From Alteromonas sp. KUL42 (GTDB lineage Bacteria > Pseudomonadota > Gammaproteobacteria > Enterobacterales > Alteromonadaceae), in contig NZ_BJKK01000003.1 in assembly GCF_006538325.1 (NCBI RefSeq), positions 372,001 to 436,000 on the forward strand: a stretch of 64,000 nt of DNA. The letters are read 5' to 3'. Positions 56,596 through 64,000 of this stretch are shown piece by piece; position 1 is the stretch's first letter; each line of letters starts with the position of its first letter. The notes beneath the pieces were generated by a model. It was not told the DNA's origin. It saw only the letters and a list, made by a program, of their open reading frames with translations, and did not search any database. Made by a program: the position numbers and the translations under genes.

Positions 56596-58170
56596 ATGCA
56601 AACCTCTATGATCGCAGCGATCTATAAGAACTTCCTGGGACATGCGCCCGACTGGTACAAAAAAACCATTATTGCCTTTCTTATTGTAAATCCATTGTTA
56701 TTTATGGTGGACCCTTACATTGCGGGCTGGACACTGGTTATTCAATTTATATTCACCCTAGCCATGGCACTTAAGTGCTACCCCTTGCAACCCGGCGGTT
56801 TACTGCTCATTGAAGCCATGTTTATCGGTATGACCTCACCAGGGCACATGATGCATGAGATTGAGGTCAATCTAGAAGTATTGCTACTCCTTGTTTTTAT
56901 GGTGGCCGGTATTTACTTCATGAAAGACCTATTGATGTATTTGTTCACCAAACTGGTCATTAAAGTGCAAAATAAATTGGTGCTGTCATTGTCATTTATT
57001 TTCGCTTCAGCGTTTTTGTCAGCGTTTTTGGACGCGCTTACCGTGGTGGCAGTTATCATCAGTGTTGGCTTGGGTTTTTATTCCATTTACCACAAAGTCG
57101 CATCTGGTAAGGAGTTTCACTCTGATCACGATCACACCAGTGATGATGAATTAGGTAGCCACGATCTAGAAGATTTTAGAGCGTTTTTACGCAACCTTAT
57201 GATGCATTCATCTGTGGGTACAGCCTTAGGCGGTGTAATGACCATGGTAGGTGAGCCTCAGAATCTAATTATCGCTGACAAAGCAGGCTGGAACTTCGTC
57301 GAATTCTTCATTCGCATGTCGCCAGTTACTATTCCAGTATTTGTGTTTGGTCTGTTGACTACAGTTCTTCTTGAAAAAACAGGCTGGTTTTCTTACGGGG
57401 CAAAGCTGCCTTCTGCTGTTCGCCAAATTTTAGTCGACTACAACGAACACATGGACAAAGGTCGCAGCAAACGCGAGTCAGCTAAACTCGTTGTACAAGC
57501 GCTTATTGGTATTTGGCTGATTATTGGATTGGCAACGCATATGGCATCTGTTGGTCTTATTGGCTTGTCAGTTATTGTGCTTGCTACGTCTATGAGTGGT
57601 GTTATCGAAGAGCACGCATTAGGGAAAGCCTTCGAAGAAGCTTTACCATTTACCGCATTGCTTTGTGTATTCTTTGGTGTGGTCGCCGTTATTATTGACC
57701 AAGGCCTGTTCCAGCCAGTTATTCATTGGGTACTGTCGTTTGAAGGCGAAACCCAAATGGTTATGTTCTACTTGGCAAACGGTGTACTATCTATGGTTAG
57801 TGACAACGTATTTGTTGGCTCTGTATACATCACCGAAGTTACATCAGCACTACAAGCTGGCCAAATTACCCGTGATCAATATGACATGCTTGCGGTAGCC
57901 ATCAACACAGGGACTAACCTTCCCAGTGTAGCAACACCGAATGGCCAAGCAGCTTTCTTATTCCTACTAACATCAGCAATTGCTCCGTTATTGCGTTTAT
58001 CTTATGGCCGTATGGTTTTAATGGCATTGCCTTACACGATGGTGTTAACCATTGTAGGTCTACTTGCTACGTACATAGGACTAGCTGATGCAACACAAGT
58101 GCTATACGACATGCATCTTATCGAACATCACTCTGCTGCAGAAGCAGGTATGAAAGCGGTAGGTCATTAA
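56596..58170 (+). CDS. nhaB: NhaB, sodium/proton antiporter
   Basis: The 524-residue inner-membrane antiporter exchanges cytoplasmic sodium for protons. Similarity to E. coli NhaB runs end to end: [96 protein letters not shown]. About a dozen membrane segments are visible. The ATG at 56596 is chosen because AGGAAC precedes it and it matches the family's N-terminus; an upstream in-frame TTG would add 36 unrelated residues. It is followed by dsbB after 3 bp. Confidence 0.95.
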   Translation: MQTSMIAAIYKNFLGHAPDWYKKTIIAFLIVNPLLFMVDPYIAGWTLVIQFIFTLAMALKCYPLQPGGLLLIEAMFIGMTSPGHMMHEIEVNLEVLLLLVFMVAGIYFMKDLLMYLFTKLVIKVQNKLVLSLSFIFASAFLSAFLDALTVVAVIISVGLGFYSIYHKVASGKEFHSDHDHTSDDELGSHDLEDFRAFLRNLMMHSSVGTALGGVMTMVGEPQNLIIADKAGWNFVEFFIRMSPVTIPVFVFGLLTTVLLEKTGWFSYGAKLPSAVRQILVDYNEHMDKGRSKRESAKLVVQALIGIWLIIGLATHMASVGLIGLSVIVLATSMSGVIEEHALGKAFEEALPFTALLCVFFGVVAVIIDQGLFQPVIHWVLSFEGETQMVMFYLANGVLSMVSDNVFVGSVYITEVTSALQAGQITRDQYDMLAVAINTGTNLPSVATPNGQAAFLFLLTSAIAPLLRLSYGRMVLMALPYTMVLTIVGLLATYIGLADATQVLYDMHLIEHHSAAEAGMKAVGH

Positions 58171-58173
58171 TCT

Positions 58174-58701
58174 ATGCGTTCACTTATTCACGGCATTAGC
58201 CAGTGGGCAGAGCACAAGTCATCATGGCTTGTGCTTTTTGCAACCTCATTAGCACTTGAAATTGCTGCATTGTATTTTCAATACGGCATGGGTCTAAAGC
58301 CCTGCATTATGTGTATATATCAGCGTACTGCTATGTACGGAATTGTGCTGTCTGCGCTTATCGTTGTTATTAAGAACAATGGTTTAACACGCATGATAGG
58401 CTTTGCCGGTTGGGCAGTCGCGTCCGTTTGGGGCTTTTTAATTGCCCAAGAACATGTGGGTATACTGAACGCGGCAAACCCGTTTTTTGCAACCTGTGAA
58501 ATTGTGCCCAACTTCCCTTCTTGGTTACAACTTCATGAGTGGATCCCTGCAGTTTTTGCAGCCCACGGTGATTGCTTAGAAGACAGCTGGCAGTTTATGT
58601 CTATGGGTATGGCAGAGTGGATGCAAATCATCTTTGCTCTATATGCGGCGGTTTTTGCATTTGTTTTTGCATGTCGATTACTTGATAAGAAACCCTTTTG
58701 A
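58174..58701 (+). CDS. dsbB: DsbB, disulfide bond formation protein B
   Basis: Inner-membrane quinone reductase that re-oxidises DsbA. The 175-residue protein has four membrane helices and both redox pairs: C44 and C47 in KPCIMCIYQR, C108 (FFATCEIVP) and C134 (AAHGDCLED). It starts 3 bp after nhaB, the order also seen in E. coli, and should be cotranscribed with it. Its last codon overlaps the next gene's start. Confidence 0.95.
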   Translation: MRSLIHGISQWAEHKSSWLVLFATSLALEIAALYFQYGMGLKPCIMCIYQRTAMYGIVLSALIVVIKNNGLTRMIGFAGWAVASVWGFLIAQEHVGILNAANPFFATCEIVPNFPSWLQLHEWIPAVFAAHGDCLEDSWQFMSMGMAEWMQIIFALYAAVFAFVFACRLLDKKPF

Positions 58702-59249
58702 TCGATTTATCCATACTCCCTTCTCGCTTGCCTCCTATTCATACAGAGCAAGGCCCAGTATCTATTCAGCGCATTGCACACAAGCATTGTGAGGCGCTGT
58801 GTGATGCTGGGCAGCAAGCCATTCATCATGTTAAACCTTGGTTTGGTAGTTCAACCTGCCCAGTCACACCTGCGCTGTCAAAACAATGTATAGAAAACAT
58901 GGAGAAAGCAAGAGAAACAGGTTATGGGCTTACCTATTTACTTATGCACGACGAAACCTGTTTAGGCATGGGTATTATCAATCATATTAACCATACTCAC
59001 CTTACTGCAAATTTGGGCTACTGGTTACGTCCTGAGGCCTGTGGAAAAGGGTTAGCTACTGCGATATGTGAAGCATTAAAAAAACTCGCCTTCTCTCAGA
59101 TGAATTTGTATCGGCTAGAGTGTTATATCGAACCAAATAACAAGGCGAGTATTCGTGTTGCACAGCGCATTGGTGGAGTTAAGGAAGGGCTATGTCGTAA
59201 ACGCATTTTCGGCAGGGATGCTCTGCTCTATGCCATTATCAACGAATAA
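58698..59249 (+). CDS. RimJ/RimL-type GNAT acetyltransferase
   Basis: The 183-residue GNAT protein has CETCLGMGIINHINHTHLTA N-terminal strands, LGYWLRPEACGKGLATAICE as the acetyl-CoA loop (GKGLA), FSQMNLYRLECYIEPNNKAS, and IAQRIGG-type end (RVAQRIGGVKEGLCRKRIF). It resembles RimL/YdaF N-acetyltransferases acting on protein N-termini, though the substrate is not known. The TTG start overlaps the dsbB stop (TTTTGA) and no stronger start is near; the exact N-terminus is uncertain. Confidence 0.82.
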   Translation: MIDLSILPSRLPPIHTEQGPVSIQRIAHKHCEALCDAGQQAIHHVKPWFGSSTCPVTPALSKQCIENMEKARETGYGLTYLLMHDETCLGMGIINHINHTHLTANLGYWLRPEACGKGLATAICEALKKLAFSQMNLYRLECYIEPNNKASIRVAQRIGGVKEGLCRKRIFGRDALLYAIINE

Positions 59250-59287
59250 TTACGCATAAGCGATTGTGGGACAACCACAAAGTGAGT

Positions 59288-59782
59288 TTAATCTAAATCT
59301 TCCAATGGCCAAATAGCGATATAATCCTCAAAGTCATTTAAGTCCACATCGGTTTCAAACACCGTTTTATTACGCACCGACATTCCACTTGCATGCATGG
59401 CGTGCTTCTTACCTTTGTTTAGTAAAGGATGCCATGAGGGTAATCCTCTGCCCTCATGAAGGCGTCTGTAAGCACAACTAGTAGGCATAAAAAAGATATC
59501 TTTTAGATTGTCCTTGGTAAGCTTTACGCAATCTGGTACCAGTTCAGTACGTCTTGCATATTGCGTACATTCACACTTTTTAGTATTGAGGTAACTACAC
59601 ACTATATTGGTGTAGTGAATCTGCTCGTTGGCATTGATATGGTCGGTTGGAGCATGGTTCTCAACACTTTCATCGTCGATAAACTTGTGTAGACAGCACT
59701 TGGCACAACCATCACACAAAGACTCCCATTCCTGTTGAGTCATTTCTTCTAACGATTTTGTTTCCCAAAATGCCTGCGTCAT
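59288..59782 (-). CDS. ycgN: YcgN family cysteine-cluster protein
   Basis: The 164-residue protein of the UPF0260/YcgN family contains the cysteine cluster CDGCAKCCLHKF near residue 25, then CSYLNTKKCECTQYARR and CVKLT, the pattern of a metal or Fe-S site. The function is unknown. It overlaps ycgM by four bases, and the ycgL-mltB-ycgM-ycgN run is a compact operon. The YcgN-YcgM-YcgL grouping is also seen in E. coli. Confidence 0.9.
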   Translation of the reverse strand: MTQAFWETKSLEEMTQQEWESLCDGCAKCCLHKFIDDESVENHAPTDHINANEQIHYTNIVCSYLNTKKCECTQYARRTELVPDCVKLTKDNLKDIFFMPTSCAYRRLHEGRGLPSWHPLLNKGKKHAMHASGMSVRNKTVFETDVDLNDFEDYIAIWPLEDLD

Positions 59783-60447
59783 TCGCCAACAACCTTAGTC
59801 TGAATAGAAAAGTAACCGGTAAATTCCACGTCAACATTATCACCAGGCAACAATGGGCCTACACCTTTGGGCGTACCGGTTAGAATTACATCACCTGAGT
59901 CTAGCGTAAACACCTCAGACATGTGTGCCAGTAACGGTACAATTTTATGTAACATCATTGCCGTATGACCTTGTTGTCGTACTTCGCCGTTTATGGTTAA
60001 CGTGAAGTGCAAGTCATTTAAATCTTCCATTTCACCTAACGGCACAAAACCTGACACAGGGGCACTGTAGTCAAACGACTTTGCCCGTTCCCAGGGTTGT
60101 CCTTGGGCTTTTAATGCTGCTTGTACGTCGCGCAAAGTGAGATCTAACCCAACACCTACGCCCCAAATGGCATTTAATACCTCTGCTTCTGTGGCATTTT
60201 TAAGCGGTGACTTTAATAGAATCGACACTTCAAGCTCGTTATGACACTCGCCTTTATCGGTCGGTACCTGAATGGCTTCATCCAAATGGCACAGCGCGGC
60301 TTTTGGCTTCATAAACAATAACGGGGCCTCTGACACCGTTGAGTTCATCTCCTGAATATGGTCAAGATAATTTCGACCGATACAAACAACCTTATTAACA
60401 GGTAGTGAAATAGGTGAGCCCTGATTATCTTTGTGAAGATATGTCAT
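59779..60447 (-). CDS. ycgM: YcgM, fumarylacetoacetate hydrolase family protein
   Basis: The 222-residue FAH-fold protein has the metal-binding motif HNELEVSILL with its two glutamates/His region, VVCIGRNYLDHIQEM at the N-terminus, and GDVILTGTPKGVGPLLPGD near the C-terminus. Such small FAH members act as acylpyruvate hydrolases or oxaloacetate decarboxylases. Translation overlaps mltB by one base (TAATG) and ycgN by four. Confidence 0.9.
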   Translation of the reverse strand: MTYLHKDNQGSPISLPVNKVVCIGRNYLDHIQEMNSTVSEAPLLFMKPKAALCHLDEAIQVPTDKGECHNELEVSILLKSPLKNATEAEVLNAIWGVGVGLDLTLRDVQAALKAQGQPWERAKSFDYSAPVSGFVPLGEMEDLNDLHFTLTINGEVRQQGHTAMMLHKIVPLLAHMSEVFTLDSGDVILTGTPKGVGPLLPGDNVDVEFTGYFSIQTKVVGE

Positions 60448-61502
60448 TAATAACCTCGTTTAATTCTTTCAGAAAGGTAGCCAACAGAAACCCCGAAATA
60501 CGATGAACGATTCCATTTCATAAGCGTATGAAAGTTGTTATAGACCAAATACACTCTGCCCTTTTCACCATCGGGCATTATGAGTGAGGCCTCAATGTCT
60601 ACATTAGGCAAGTCATTGCCATTGTAACGTCGAACACCCTGAGACTGCCAATATGACAGGGGCTTCATATTCGCTTTCGCCAACCCAGAGATGCCTACAG
60701 GTTCAGTAAGTAGCACTTGCCTTCCCCACGTTCCGTTATTGTCCCACCCTTCTGATGACAGGTAATTGGCGATAGAGGCAAAAACGTCTGCTTTGTTGTT
60801 CCAAATATCTTTCTTGCCATCACCGTCATAATCGACAGCATAATTTAAAAAAGACAACGGCATAAACTGGGTCTGTCCCATTGCGCCTGCCCACGAGCCC
60901 TTAAACTGGCTCACATGAGCATGACCTTCATTAAAAATGGTTAGTGCTGCGAAAAAGTTATCTTTGAAGAGCTTCTCTCTTCGCCCTTCATAGGCTAGCG
61001 ATGCAAGCGCTGACAGTACACTATAGCTTCCCTGAATCTTACCGAAGTTCGATTCATTTCCCCACAATGCAACAATAAAACGCGCCTGTACGCCATATTT
61101 CGACGCAATGTCATCGAGCAGCGCTTTATTTTCTTCATAAAGCGAAACAGCTTGTTTGACTTTCCAGTCAGGAACCCGCGTAGCCAAATAACCATCTAGT
61201 ATTATTTTTTTCTCAGGTTGATTTTTATCTGACTTGACTACCGTTGGTCGAAAGTGAATATCGCCAAACGCTTCACTAACAATCTCTTCACTAAACCCTT
61301 TTTGGAGCGCTTCCTGCTTCAGCTTATTAACATAGGTAGTAAAACCAGCTTCACTCAACTCGCTATCACCGTGAGTTTGAGCAGAAACGTGGCTAACTAC
61401 CAACAACATGGCGATAACGGCAAAGAAAGCCTGTTTTACAAAAGAAAGGCCAAGGGGGTTATGGTTAGTACGCACACCACCAGATTGAAACACATAAAAC
61501 AT
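60447..61502 (-). CDS. Lytic murein transglycosylase, MltB type
   Basis: The 351-residue protein cleaves peptidoglycan glycan strands, releasing 1,6-anhydro-muropeptides. After a signal peptide (hydrophobic segment about 24-40, cleavage after VSAQ region), the SLT-like domain contains the catalytic glutamate in ALWGNESNFGKIQG, then GAMGQTQFMPLSFLNYAVDYDG and IANYLSSEGWDNNGTWGRQV. No lipobox is visible, so it may be soluble in the periplasm, unlike E. coli MltB. Start choice is uncertain because the first ATG has a weak ribosome site. Confidence 0.9.
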   Translation of the reverse strand: MFYVFQSGGVRTNHNPLGLSFVKQAFFAVIAMLLVVSHVSAQTHGDSELSEAGFTTYVNKLKQEALQKGFSEEIVSEAFGDIHFRPTVVKSDKNQPEKKIILDGYLATRVPDWKVKQAVSLYEENKALLDDIASKYGVQARFIVALWGNESNFGKIQGSYSVLSALASLAYEGRREKLFKDNFFAALTIFNEGHAHVSQFKGSWAGAMGQTQFMPLSFLNYAVDYDGDGKKDIWNNKADVFASIANYLSSEGWDNNGTWGRQVLLTEPVGISGLAKANMKPLSYWQSQGVRRYNGNDLPNVDIEASLIMPDGEKGRVYLVYNNFHTLMKWNRSSYFGVSVGYLSERIKRGY

Positions 61503-61510
61503 AACTACAC

Positions 61511-61807
61511 TTAAAACTTTTTGTCTGGTGTTTTAGACAAGCCTAACGACTCGCGATGCTGTTCAAGCAAGTTGTCTTCTTTTGGCGGCATTTGAAGATA
61601 AAAACCTTGCGTACTCAGTGCTTCTATAAGCTTTTGCTTGTCTACTCCTCCCAAACGCTCGCGTTTTTCAAGCGCAATGATGGTGACCAACTCAGGCTTG
61701 CCAAATCGGGCCATAAGCGCTTCAGGCACATCATCAAAATGCCCTTTTTTAGGCACATATAAGTACATACCTTCTTTTTTATGCGTTTTATATACTGCAC
61801 ACAACAT
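61511..61807 (-). CDS. ycgL: YcgL domain protein
   Basis: The 98-residue protein matches Ycg[60 protein letters not shown]. The fold is known from E. coli YcgL but the role is not. Found next to the min operon in enterics; here min genes are absent and the gene leads the mltB-ycgM-ycgN run. GAGATG precedes the ATG. Confidence 0.93.
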   Translation of the reverse strand: MLCAVYKTHKKEGMYLYVPKKGHFDDVPEALMARFGKPELVTIIALEKRERLGGVDKQKLIEALSTQGFYLQMPPKEDNLLEQHRESLGLSKTPDKKF

Positions 61808-61889
61808 TTTACATCTCGTCTCTTAGTGTCAGTGGTTCATATTTTGGACTAACTTCATTATTAGCTAGCTCCGTCACAAACAAGCTACA

Positions 61890-63047
61890 TTATGAATTAG
61901 GTGCGTCGCCTAGCAATTGACTGACATAAGGCATAAACAATGCCTCGCGCCAGGTTGATAATACATCAGGCTTTAAGCCCTGCACTCGGGTTTCATCAAC
62001 TTGAAACCAATACCACTTAAGCAGCTGATTAAGTTGCTTTTTAGACGCAATCACATCACTACTTACATTGTTGGATTCAGCAATTTGCTCGCTAATGGTT
62101 TTCAGTTCTGCTAGATGCTTCTTGTATTTGGGAATATCGATTAAACGAAGCACAGTAGGCAGCCTGAGTTTTTCAGGTGTTTGCGCAAACTTCTCACGCG
62201 CCTCGCTAATAAGACCAATAATAGTATCACCGTAGCGACGTATGGACTGATGGTTAACCCCATTAATACGCGACAGCCCTGACTTACTGTCTATCAGACG
62301 CTGTGCAGCTTCAAATAAGTGCCCTTCTTTAAAGACAAAATTAAGCGCCATGTCCTTTTGTCTTGCTGTATGCAATCGCCATGCAGCTAAAGCTTGTAGC
62401 ACGGTAAGCTGCTCTTGGTTTAATCGCCAATTGTTCTTTATGGCTAAATACGCAAAATCATCGGGTAACTGTGCGCGCTTCTTAGCTGCAAGAAGTGCCA
62501 TTTCTTCGTAAACCCAGTGCGCCTTGCCAACTTCTTGTATTTCCTCGGCCAAAATGTGATAGCAAGGTAGAAGATATAACACATCATTAGCAGCGTAACT
62601 CAATTGTGCTTCGCGCAATGGACGTGCTAACCAGTCAGTGCGAGACTCGCCTTTATCCAATACCACGTCGCACAACATTTCTACCAATTTTGCGTAACCT
62701 AAAGTAGGGCCTTTGCCCAAGATACTTGCAGCAAACTGGGTATCAAAAATAGGTTTCGGCACGGTATCAAATGCGGTAAGGAAGGTTTCCAAATCTTCTG
62801 AGCAAGAATGCAGTACTTTTACTACTGCTTCATTTTCAAGAAGTGCAACGAAAGGCTGCATATTGTCTATAGCAAGGGGGTCAATCAATACCAATTGTTG
62901 ACCGTCATAAAGTTGAATAAGCCCCAAATGCGGGGTGAGTGTGCGGGTTCGCACAAACTCAGTATCAAGGGCTACGGCACCTTGGCGCTGTGCCATCGAG
63001 CACACGGTTTCAAGTTCTTCAAATGTAGTTATTAATTGATATTGCAT
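61890..63047 (-). CDS. rnd: Rnd, ribonuclease D
   Basis: The 385-residue 3'-5' exoribonuclease trims tRNA precursors. The DEDDy exonuclease residues are visible: D28 and E30 in ALDTEFVRT, aspartate in LHSCSEDLETFL, and the Tyr/Asp pair in LSYAANDVLYLLP. An HRDC domain follows (about 205-285). The start is ATG at 63045-63047; the longer frame to a TTG at 63092 only reads through the upstream fadD terminator. fadD-rnd adjacency is conserved in E. coli. Confidence 0.93.
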   Translation of the reverse strand: MQYQLITTFEELETVCSMAQRQGAVALDTEFVRTRTLTPHLGLIQLYDGQQLVLIDPLAIDNMQPFVALLENEAVVKVLHSCSEDLETFLTAFDTVPKPIFDTQFAASILGKGPTLGYAKLVEMLCDVVLDKGESRTDWLARPLREAQLSYAANDVLYLLPCYHILAEEIQEVGKAHWVYEEMALLAAKKRAQLPDDFAYLAIKNNWRLNQEQLTVLQALAAWRLHTARQKDMALNFVFKEGHLFEAAQRLIDSKSGLSRINGVNHQSIRRYGDTIIGLISEAREKFAQTPEKLRLPTVLRLIDIPKYKKHLAELKTISEQIAESNNVSSDVIASKKQLNQLLKWYWFQVDETRVQGLKPDVLSTWREALFMPYVSQLLGDAPNS

Positions 63048-63067
63048 ACTTTTGCACAGTAAATAAA

Positions 63068-63089
63068 AAAGCCGGCTCGTGCCGGCTTT
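63068..63089 (-). terminator. Intrinsic terminator of fadD
   Basis: A 9-bp stem (63068-63076 with 63081-63089) containing gccggc/gccggc and a 4-base loop. On the minus strand it is followed by TTTTTTATTT, a strong U-tract. It separates fadD from rnd. Confidence 0.92.
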
Positions 63090-63109
63090 CAAAAACTAGT
63101 TCACGTGAA

Positions 63110-64000
63110 TTAGTCTCTAAGCTCCCGACGCAGAATTTTTCCTACATTGGTTTTAGGTAGATCATCTTTAAAGACAACCTGCTTAGGTATTTTGTAGCCA
63201 GTTAAATGATTGCGACAATGCGCAATTACGTCTTCAGCTGTCAAAGTATCATTGCTGCGAACAACAAATAACTTAACTACTTCACCACTTACTTCATGAG
63301 GAACCCCAACCGCTGCAGCTTCGACAATATTCTCGTGCATTGCAGCCACTTCTTCAATTTCGTTAGGGAACACATTGAAGCCTGAAACTAGGATCATATC
63401 CTTTTTACGGTCAACAATATAGAAGTAACCTTCATCATCTACCGTGGCGATATCACCTGTAGCTAACCAACCGTCTTTAAGTATTTCCTCTGTGGCTTCA
63501 GGGCGGTTCAAATACCCCTTCATCACTTGGGGCCCTTTAACCCACATTTCACCAGGCTCCCCTTTCTCAACGGGGTTGCCATCATCGTCTAATAACTTGA
63601 TGTCAGTAGAAGGCACAGGCATACCAATTGCGCCTTTATAGGCTTCAATTTGTGGCGGGTTAACCGCTACAACAGGTGAACATTCAGTTAACCCATAACC
63701 TTCGAGTAATACCGTGCCTGTGACTTTTTGCCATTTTTCAGCAACCGGGCGCTGTACAGCCATGCCGCCACCAAGTCCAAACTTAAACTTACTAAAATCA
63801 AGCTCGTCAAACCCGGGCGTATTCAATAAACCATTAAACAGGGTATTTACACCCGGTAGAATGGTGAATGGGTATTTGCTTAACTCACTAACGAACCCCG
63901 GCATATCTCGTGGATTAGTGATAAGTAGGTTACGACAACCGTATTTGACGAACATCAAGCAATTCGCAAGTAATGCAAAGATATGGTAGAGCGGCAGCGC
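63110..64000 (-). CDS. fadD: FadD, long-chain fatty acid-CoA ligase (N-terminus off window)
   Basis: Activates long-chain fatty acids at the inner membrane for beta-oxidation. The frame is open from the stop at 63110 to the window edge, exactly 297 codons, covering the C-terminal half. Visible motifs are [10 protein letters not shown] at the edge, [77 protein letters not shown] and the terminal [14 protein letters not shown] with the catalytic lysine. The match to E. coli FadD is close along this stretch. It would be a FadR target. Confidence 0.95.
   Translation of the reverse strand, partial: ALPLYHIFALLANCLMFVKYGCRNLLITNPRDMPGFVSELSKYPFTILPGVNTLFNGLLNTPGFDELDFSKFKFGLGGGMAVQRPVAEKWQKVTGTVLLEGYGLTECSPVVAVNPPQIEAYKGAIGMPVPSTDIKLLDDDGNPVEKGEPGEMWVKGPQVMKGYLNRPEATEEILKDGWLATGDIATVDDEGYFYIVDRKKDMILVSGFNVFPNEIEEVAAMHENIVEAAAVGVPHEVSGEVVKLFVVRSNDTLTAEDVIAHCRNHLTGYKIPKQVVFKDDLPKTNVGKILRRELRD

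Noticed and set aside
63048-63092. Longer RNase D start at TTG 63092
   Set aside because: The extension is the translated fadD terminator hairpin.

Overview
The window reads as a contiguous chromosomal segment of a marine gammaproteobacterium, most likely Alteromonas or a close relative. This rests on protein similarity I recognise by eye and on gene order: asd-fimV-truA-accD-folC, fabB near mnmC, yfcL near epmC, fadR divergent from nhaB-dsbB, and fadD-rnd-ycgL-ycgM-ycgN. I see no rRNA or tRNA genes, no CRISPR array, no intact insertion sequence and no prophage. Most genes are core metabolism; the accessory material is small and scattered.

Layout. 1-10.9 kb (all minus): pdxB, asd, a fimV/hubP polar-landmark gene broken by a 2-nt deletion inside an 84-bp repeat array, truA, an orphan periplasmic binding protein, accD and folC (cut by the window edge). 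10.9-12.8 kb: a class II aldolase gene divergent from a Crp/Fnr regulator; large inverted repeats flank the pair and a Crp-type palindrome lies between them. 12.8-19.6 kb: fabB, an acyl-CoA ligase, mnmC and ltaE. 19.6-21.4 kb: an eroded pectin/polysaccharide locus with an intact secreted esterase, a pectinesterase C-terminal relic and an unidentified coding relic. 21.4-23.6 kb: three tandem FlgO-family lipoproteins. 24-28.6 kb: a ModF-type twin ATPase and an active/inactive pair of M16 peptidases. 28.6-31.4 kb: a Zur-box-controlled CobW GTPase/DUF1826 operon and an isochorismatase-fold hydrolase. 31.4-38.1 kb: an AtoE-type transporter, yfcL, an ATP-NAD kinase homologue, epmC, and an uncharacterised plus-strand trio (FFLEELY-type protein, thioesterase, membrane-anchored retropepsin).

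38.2-58.2 kb is strongly lipid-oriented: FadH, a TetR-controlled crotonase, a GMC oxidoreductase, a DUF445-TetR-wax ester synthase/DGAT operon, a patatin-like lipase next to a degenerate HD-GYP-like protein, two phasin-type proteins, a lipoprotein oligopeptidase, and FadR divergent from NhaB-DsbB. With fadD at the right edge, fabB and the ligase, the window holds genes to activate, oxidise, synthesise, store and remobilise acyl chains, plus their regulator. 58.7-64 kb: GNAT, YcgN, YcgM, MltB-type transglycosylase, YcgL, RNase D and FadD.

The observations most worth checking are the fimV frameshift and its repeat array, the 23-bp perfect hairpin abutting the pdxB start codon, the patatin/HD-GYP-like pair, the triple FlgO lipoprotein operon, and the near-consensus regulatory sites (Zur, TetR, FadR, Crp/Fnr). 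I did not find a clearly new defence or mobile system.
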